A stretch of 27,345 bases of DNA from assembly GCA_050123375.1 (NCBI GenBank), contig JASFHF010000029.1, positions 1 through 27,345 of the forward strand. The letters are read 5' to 3'. Positions 23,039 to 27,345 of the stretch are shown here, one piece after another (within the stretch, counting starts at the first letter, position 1; the number at the start of each line of letters is the position of its first letter). This DNA comes from JASFHF01 sp050123375 (GTDB lineage Bacteria > Pseudomonadota > Gammaproteobacteria > UBA12402). Below the pieces are notes generated by a model. It was not told the origin of the DNA, ran no database searches, and was given only the letters and a program-made list of their open reading frames with translations. The position numbers and the translations under genes were made by a program.

Positions 23039-23295
23039 TAATGATATCTACATTGGTATATTATGATTTCTTTATCGTTGTTATTTGCTTGATAAACTAG
23101 CCGATGAGTTTCATTAATTCTTCTTGACCATTTTCCTGCAAGATCAAATTTAAGTGGTTCCGGTTTTCCCAAACCTGAAAATGGATTACGTTGTATATCT
23201 TTAATTAGTTGATTGATGCGTTTAAGTATTTTTTTGTTTTTAGTTTGCCAATATATATAGTCTTCCCATGCATGTGAAGTCCAATAAAGGTTCAT
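23035..23295 (-). CDS. yoeB: YoeB-type mRNA interferase toxin
   Basis: A ribosome-dependent ribonuclease that cleaves mRNA in the A site. The 86-aa product has LYWTSHAWEDYIYWQ, KRINQLIKDIQRNPFSGLGKPEPLKFDLAGKWSRRINETHRLVY, and the terminal CRYHY containing the catalytic His and last Tyr, at the same place as in E. coli YoeB. Its ATG overlaps the TGA stop of yefM (ATGA), so the two are coupled. Confidence 0.96.
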   Translation of the reverse strand: MNLYWTSHAWEDYIYWQTKNKKILKRINQLIKDIQRNPFSGLGKPEPLKFDLAGKWSRRINETHRLVYQANNNDKEIIIYQCRYHY

Positions 23296-23543
23296 TCAAT
23301 TAAATCCTTGTTTTTATAATTGCCTTTTTCATATTGTTTAATGCTTTCGCGTAATCTGTTGGCATTGGCAGGGCAAGCTAATAAATAGGCAGTTTCGTGA
23401 ATAGCATTGAAGTCTTCCAGGGACATCATTACCACCGGTTTAGCTGATTTGCGTGTAATAATTACCAGATCGTGCTCATCACAGACGCGATCCATAGTTT
23501 TAGCCAAGTTTTGTCTAGCATTTGAATATGAAATGGCTTCCAT
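23292..23543 (-). CDS. yefM: YefM-type antitoxin (Phd/YefM family)
   Basis: YefM neutralises YoeB and represses the operon. The 83-aa product starts MEAISYSNARQNLAKTMDRV, matching the E. coli start MRTISYSEARQNL, with VIITRKSAKPVVMMSLEDFNAIHETAYLL typical of the fold, and ends with the toxin-binding DLIE. The ATG at 23543 has GGAGG 7 bases upstream; a longer frame from 23576 would start inside the operator and -10 and is rejected. Confidence 0.96.
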   Translation of the reverse strand: MEAISYSNARQNLAKTMDRVCDEHDLVIITRKSAKPVVMMSLEDFNAIHETAYLLACPANANRLRESIKQYEKGNYKNKDLIE

Positions 23544-23557
23544 AGCTTCCTCCAAAT

Positions 23558-23603
23558 TGTACATTTTATTGTACAATTATAGTATCGTATGTAAAGATGT
23601 CAA
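23558..23603 (-). promoter_or_regulatory. yefM-yoeB promoter and operator
   Basis: On the minus strand: perfect TTGACA (23598-23603), a 16-base spacer, and perfect TATAAT (23576-23581). Two TGTACA cores at 23558-23563 and 23570-23575 lie just downstream; in E. coli YefM-YoeB binds palindromes with the same TGTACA core. This points to the usual autoregulation. Confidence 0.8.
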
Positions 23604-23956
23604 TGAAAAGCGTGGAAGTCAATTGATAATTAACCATCGCGGGTGCCTTGTTTCCTTCCTTGGGGTGGGCCTGAATCCTTTCAAAAGGCCCCTCGCGATG
23701 GTTTTTGGAGAGGGGTATTAATACTATAGGCTATGCAAGGTCATTATTCCATCAAATTAAATCTGAAAAAATTATAAGACTTTTGCTACAGTGTGGACAA
23801 ATTTTGGACTACAGAATTTGGCGCATTTTCTATTAATCATTGAAAAAATTAGCAAAAAATTGCAGTTTTTTTACAAAACCCCGTAAAAACTACGCTAGTT
23901 AAAATTATTGTAATTGCTATGATGCGCATATAACAACATGATGGAGATTTAGCGAT
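23604..23956. other. Gene-free stretch between yefM and the small possible-HTH gene
   Basis: It holds a 70-base hairpin element (23633-23702, listed separately). The remainder, 23703-23956, is AT-rich. I see no convincing gene, tRNA or strong promoter in it; a TATAAC at 23928-23933 is a possible weak -10 for the following gene. Confidence 0.5.
23633..23702. ncRNA. Hairpin-forming element of unknown nature
   Basis: ACCATCGCG (23633-23641) and CGCGATGGT (23694-23702) form a 9-bp closing stem. The interior includes GGGCCT/AGGCCC and other short pairs. On the plus strand it is followed by TTTT, on the minus strand by TTAATT. It is much more GC-rich than its surroundings. It could be a terminator, a small RNA or one more repeat; the class is unknown. 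Confidence 0.3.
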
Positions 23957-24274
23957 ATGGAAAATAAAAATAAATATTTTTCAAAAAAACGTAGTAATTC
24001 TAACTGTCTAAAACAAAAAAAGATCACCGCAACTTACCGGACTATTAGCAGAGAGTTTCCGCAAATGTCACGTTTGATGCTTAAGGACTTAATGCAAATT
24101 GATGGTTATTCTGATATTGAGATTGGTTTTGCATCCGGTGTGGGATTAGACATTATCCGTAAGATTGCTATGGGGAATACTTGTTGCGTTTCTAAAACAA
24201 CGTTTTTGCGGTTATTGGGATTATATGCCAGGGTGTTTTGTGATTGGTTTGCTTTACGTGAAGATGAGTTATAG
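23957..24274 (+). CDS. Small protein with a possible helix-turn-helix
   Basis: I do not recognise this 105-aa protein. It has a basic N-terminus (about residues 4-28: KYFSKKRSNSN...KQKK), and a segment SDIEIGFASGVGLDIIRKIAMGNTCCVSKTTFLRLLGLYARVF (about 52-94) whose order of helices resembles a Cro/CI-type HTH. A strong GGAG lies 10 bases before the ATG. It is isolated, on the same strand as the large frame downstream and might regulate it, but there is no direct evidence. Confidence 0.7.
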   Translation: MENKNKYFSKKRSNSNCLKQKKITATYRTISREFPQMSRLMLKDLMQIDGYSDIEIGFASGVGLDIIRKIAMGNTCCVSKTTFLRLLGLYARVFCDWFALREDEL

Positions 24275-24294
24275 GCGATGCGGAGTACAGTTAG

Positions 24295-24326
24295 TAAAAA
24301 AGCGCATGATAACAACACCATGCGCT
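24295..24326 (-). terminator. Hairpin terminator-like, minus strand
   Basis: AGCGCATG and CATGCGCT form an 8-bp stem with a 10-base loop. On the minus strand it is followed by TTTTTTAC, as in intrinsic terminators. On the plus strand there is no T run. No minus-strand gene ends here, so it may block antisense transcription into the 105-aa gene. Confidence 0.45.
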
Positions 24327-24601
24327 CGGATAGCATCCATGTTTTATTATTATCTCAATTCAATTATAGATGGTCATTATTAAGAAAATCTTAAGCAAAT
24401 TCATTTTCTGCGAAAAAAACACTAGAAATTAACTTCCCTAATAAAAAATCAAAGACTTATGTTTAAGTCAATAATAAGTAAGAAGTGGTGGAATCTAATA
24501 CATTTTGCGTACATGTTATCTTACCTAACTTATTGATATTTCGTTAACAGATCAGAAATACCCTACAAAAAAATAGGAAAAAACGCACAAAATGTCTATT
24601 A

Positions 24602-24618
24602 TTTAAGCAAATGTTAAG
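24602..24618 (+). promoter_or_regulatory. PmrA-box-like motif upstream of the large open frame
   Basis: TTTAAG (24602-24607), 5 bases, then GTTAAG (24613-24618). It fits YTTAAK-N5-YTTAAK, the enterobacterial PmrA consensus, except that one Y is G. The two half-sites have the 11-base period needed. In Legionella and Coxiella PmrA controls the Dot/Icm secretion system and several effectors. In AT-rich DNA a TTAA pair at this spacing can arise by chance. Confidence 0.35.
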
Positions 24619-24668
24619 GTTTGTCTACTATACTAATAGTATAAAGATTAACCATGGGTGAAGTGGCT

Positions 24669-27345
24669 ATGCCAAAGAAAAAAATGCCGACAATACAGGA
24701 AATATATAAGTCAGAGATCAATGAGATTCTCGAAGGTTTTGAACCTATTCAACAGAGTTTTGTAAAAGAAAATAGCTTATTTGAAAAAAGATTGCAATTC
24801 GAACAAAAAATGTTGCAATTTGAACTAAACCATTTGGGGATAATACAAGATTTCATCGATATAAGTAATGACGCGCAATTTTCTATGGAGATAGGTAATA
24901 CAATTTGGGAACAAGAAAGCAATAAGTTAAAAGACTCTTTAGATTCTTTATTAAAAATCGATAACGTAAATGAATTTTATCAAAATATTTATGATAAAAT
25001 GATTGAGTTTTTTAATAACATCAATAAGCTTTTTAAAGAAAAATTTGCTTATACACTCTTTCCGCTGTTTAACAAAAAAGAAATTCCAAATGAGATAAAA
25101 ACAATATTTGAAAAATTTAGGATAGTGAATAGCTGTGAAAATGGTAAGGTTAATATTAATCTGAATTTGGATCCATCAATTAAGAAACAGGATGTTGTTG
25201 ATGGTTTTAAGGATTATCTTGATGAAAATTTATTTAATTCCATAAAGAAACGATTACGATTAAATGATGAGAAAACACGGAAGGAAATTAATTTCATCCA
25301 TAATCAGATTAATTCCCTCCATAATCAGATTGATTCCATCCAATGTTTTAAAAAGATCCTTCAGGAGCTTAGAGAGACAAAAAACTTTAAAGATATTTCT
25401 TCGTTTCGGAAAGGTTTAAGTGAGGAAGTTAAGCAACTAAAAATAAAATTGCCGAAACATAAAGTTGCTTTGGAAAATTTGGCGAAAAAAATTGAGGGAA
25501 GTTTTAAATCAGAAATATGTTACCATATTAAATTTGAGTTAAGTAATAATAATCTTTATCAAGATAACAAAGAGAAATTATATAAAGATACCGAATCAAT
25601 AGTTCAATGTTTTAAAGAAAGTTTTTCTTCGCTACTTTTAGATGATCCAGGATTTTATTCATATGCAAAATCAATCGTAAAAGACGCCATTAAAGAAAAT
25701 AATAAAAAAGGTGCCTTAACAAAGATGGTGCAAGAAAAAATAAATAACTTTAAAAAAGATTTTTATCAGTTGCAATATAAATATAAGCAAGTTATAGATT
25801 TTATTGATAATATGGATGGTCAAGCAACAAAGCAAAATAAATATATTTTAAATAGTCTGGTGAAGGAATTGATAGACTCTACGTATAAATTTATAACTGA
25901 ATGGATAGGTAAAAAAGAGGTTGGTGCGGACGATTTAATGGCAATGGTTGTGATCCTGGGCAAAACGTTATTAAGTGGTTTTAAAGAGCGTCAAATACAA
26001 GAGATAAACAAAAAAGCACAAAATATCGATGAAAAATTTTTCAGAGGAGAAAACCTTGCACAGGAACAAAATCGTTTTTTGTATATATTTTCATCAATTC
26101 AACATATTAAAGAGAAAAATAAAACTGGTACTAATATCACCAATAAAGAAAGAGATAAGTTTTTTCAGCAACAGAATCGAAAAAAAATAAAAGAATATAA
26201 AACTAAGTTATATCTATTTATTGAAAAGTTTTACGCTTTATCAAAAGTTGTGTCACCTTCAGGTAATTATAGTCGTAACTATCAAAAATTTATAGAGCGA
26301 CAAAAAAAATGCTATGAGTCTATTGAAAAATCTCTTTATGTAGAGGATAAAAAAAACTTTAGCATAGCTAAATTGTATGAGGATGAATATAAATGTACAA
26401 AGCAAATAGAATTATATAAGCAGTATCTAAAAGGTTATGACAATTGTGGTGATGATAAACAAAACAAATTATTGCGCGAAGGTATTGAAAAAACCTTTAA
26501 ATATCGACATGATAATTTATTTGGCAGAATTTTAAATTTAACATATAGTGAAATTAAAAAATATAAGCGTATTCCTTTTTTAAGCAGAATTTTCAAAAAA
26601 ACAAAATTTAGAAACAAACAGGCGCAATTGTTATTAAATCGTATTGAAAAATTTTGCAAAGAAGTTAATCCAAAAAGTGCGTTTGTTGATTTTCTTAAGC
26701 TTATTAACAATGCTATTTCTAAATCGATAAAAGCTGATGGAGATAAATATAAAAACAACTGGAAAAACAAACGCAGCAAATATCGTGATATTTTAAATCA
26801 AACTAAAAAATTATTATTTAAGTTTTGTCCTAAAGAGCAACTACGGGATTTGATGCAGCAAGAAAAGGAGTATATAAATAAGGTTGTATTTGAGAAAGAT
26901 AAGGTAGGCATTTTGATGTTTAATGATGAATTTCACGCAGTATTTGGCTCTAATTGCATGTGTAAATTAAAAACAGAAAATAGTAGTGATCCAAAGAAGA
27001 GCGATAAGGTTCTTTCAATCAATTTCGAAAATAATGGTGAAAGTGTTATTAAGCTGCTTAGGGAGTTATCTATAGACAAGGAATATCAAAAAGAGCGTAA
27101 AATTGGATTTTCCTATTTGTTTGATGGCTTGTTTGGGTATTATAATACGATTTTAGACAATATAAGCTCATTACAAAAACCAGATGAGCAAAAATGTGAT
27201 ACACCAAAAACTGAAAGTAGTCTTGTGCTTGAACAAGATGAAGACACCAAGAAAGATAAAAATAACAAGAAAAAGAAAGTAAAGCAGCCTGAAGAAGGAA
27301 ACCGTTTACGAGAACCAGATTCAGATAAGAAAGAAAATGATACAA
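24669..27345 (+). CDS. Large Lys/Glu/Asn-rich coiled-coil-like protein, incomplete at the window edge
   Basis: An uninterrupted frame runs from here to the last base (892 codons, no stop). I traced it line by line. I do not recognise the product. It is highly charged, rich in Lys, Glu, Asn, Ile and Phe, with long stretches of predicted-helical type and no signal peptide or clear transmembrane segment. A 7-residue repeat (IHNQINS, LHNQIDS) lies near residues 211-225. The end visible here is low-complexity and acidic/basic (QDEDTKKDKNNKKKKVKQPEEG). The ATG at 24669 is preferred because GGTGA lies 7 bases before it; ATG at 24654 and 24684 are alternatives. The motif at 24602-24618 and the composition suggest a Legionella- or Coxiella-type secreted effector, which is inference. 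Confidence 0.85.
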   Translation, partial: MPKKKMPTIQEIYKSEINEILEGFEPIQQSFVKENSLFEKRLQFEQKMLQFELNHLGIIQDFIDISNDAQFSMEIGNTIWEQESNKLKDSLDSLLKIDNVNEFYQNIYDKMIEFFNNINKLFKEKFAYTLFPLFNKKEIPNEIKTIFEKFRIVNSCENGKVNINLNLDPSIKKQDVVDGFKDYLDENLFNSIKKRLRLNDEKTRKEINFIHNQINSLHNQIDSIQCFKKILQELRETKNFKDISSFRKGLSEEVKQLKIKLPKHKVALENLAKKIEGSFKSEICYHIKFELSNNNLYQDNKEKLYKDTESIVQCFKESFSSLLLDDPGFYSYAKSIVKDAIKENNKKGALTKMVQEKINNFKKDFYQLQYKYKQVIDFIDNMDGQATKQNKYILNSLVKELIDSTYKFITEWIGKKEVGADDLMAMVVILGKTLLSGFKERQIQEINKKAQNIDEKFFRGENLAQEQNRFLYIFSSIQHIKEKNKTGTNITNKERDKFFQQQNRKKIKEYKTKLYLFIEKFYALSKVVSPSGNYSRNYQKFIERQKKCYESIEKSLYVEDKKNFSIAKLYEDEYKCTKQIELYKQYLKGYDNCGDDKQNKLLREGIEKTFKYRHDNLFGRILNLTYSEIKKYKRIPFLSRIFKKTKFRNKQAQLLLNRIEKFCKEVNPKSAFVDFLKLINNAISKSIKADGDKYKNNWKNKRSKYRDILNQTKKLLFKFCPKEQLRDLMQQEKEYINKVVFEKDKVGILMFNDEFHAVFGSNCMCKLKTENSSDPKKSDKVLSINFENNGESVIKLLRELSIDKEYQKERKIGFSYLFDGLFGYYNTILDNISSLQKPDEQKCDTPKTESSLVLEQDEDTKKDKNNKKKKVKQPEEGNRLREPDSDKKENDT
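25288..25345 (+). repeat. 21-bp tandem repeat inside the large frame
   Basis: A unit of about 21 bases containing CCATAATCAGATT occurs twice with a partial third (TTCCATCCAA). It encodes the repeated peptide HNQIN/DS, a heptad compatible with a coiled coil, and keeps the reading frame. Confidence 0.7.

Larger units (their letters stand above)
24275..24668. other. Gene-free stretch before the large open frame
   Basis: It holds an 8-bp stem hairpin (24301-24326), a small dyad GACTTA-TGTT-TAAGTC near 24450-24466, a PmrA-box-like motif (24602-24618) and two possible -10 hexamers (TATACT at 24629-24634 and TATAAA at 24640-24645). No coding frame of note is seen on either strand. Confidence 0.6.

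Noticed and set aside
23633..23702. SRP (4.5S) RNA on the minus strand
   Set aside because: Only pieces match (CAGGCCC and GGAAGGAA). The GGTCAGG-CC-GGAA tip is not contiguous, and the GGAAGGAA lies near the 3' end instead of the middle, so the long symmetrical hairpin cannot form.
1..27345. CRISPR array
   Set aside because: No set of three or more regularly spaced direct repeats with unique spacers; the repeats present are inverted and dispersed.

Overview
The window is chromosomal DNA from an AT-rich gammaproteobacterium. The gene set and orders (rplM-rpsI-sspA-sspB, dnaX-ybaB-recR, ftsH-glmM, pyrG-kdsA), LPS genes (kdsA, an LpxL-type acyltransferase), and SspA/SspB all fit that class. Several features suggest a host-associated member of the Legionellales (Coxiella/Legionella side): a HU protein fused to a histone-H1-like Lys/Arg tail, two large Lys-rich effector-like proteins, a PmrA-box-like motif in front of one of them, and many small palindromic repeats. 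That placement is inference; there is no rRNA gene here to settle it.

Layout. 1-338: AT-rich leader with a short tandem repeat and a 160-bp nested inverted-repeat element running up to pyrG. 339-2825: pyrG and kdsA (+), with a palindromic repeat forming the last codons and stop of pyrG. 2817-4748 (-): an unrecognised 643-aa protein with three hydrophobic glycine-rich hairpin regions. 4982-9260 (+): ftsH, glmM and an LpxL-type acyltransferase. 9296-9793 (-): the HU/H1-like protein. 10185-12286 (+): rplM, rpsI, sspA, sspB. 12430-15548 (-): dnaX, ybaB, recR and a YgjP-type metallopeptidase; dnaX carries in-frame palindromic-repeat insertions. 15674-16987 (+): tRNA-Gly(CCC) and mnmA. 16964-19405 (-): an AAA/DUF4143 ATPase and murG. 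19493-19999 (+): rpmB and an enlarged rpmG. 20065-21577 (-): hicB, hicA and coaD, with a textbook MITE inserted at the end of hicA. 21671-23038 (+): purB. 23035-23543 (-): yoeB and yefM with a clear promoter and paired TGTACA operator. 23957-24274 (+): a small possible HTH protein. 24669 to the window end (+): a Lys/Glu/Asn-rich coiled-coil-like reading frame of at least 892 codons, still open at the edge.

Most of the window is ordinary housekeeping: nucleotide synthesis (pyrG, purB), envelope (kdsA, glmM, lpxL-like, murG), translation (rplM, rpsI, rpmB, rpmG, tRNA-Gly, mnmA), proteostasis (ftsH, sspB), replication and repair (dnaX, recR), and CoA (coaD). The accessory layer is two toxin-antitoxin modules, two unrecognised large proteins, the DUF4143 ATPase, and at least six families of short inverted-repeat elements. 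These elements reach into promoters, stop codons and coding sequence: pyrG and dnaX carry repeat-encoded residues, hicA takes its stop codon from a MITE, and pyrG and ftsH share a repeat-end-like block overlapping their presumed promoters.
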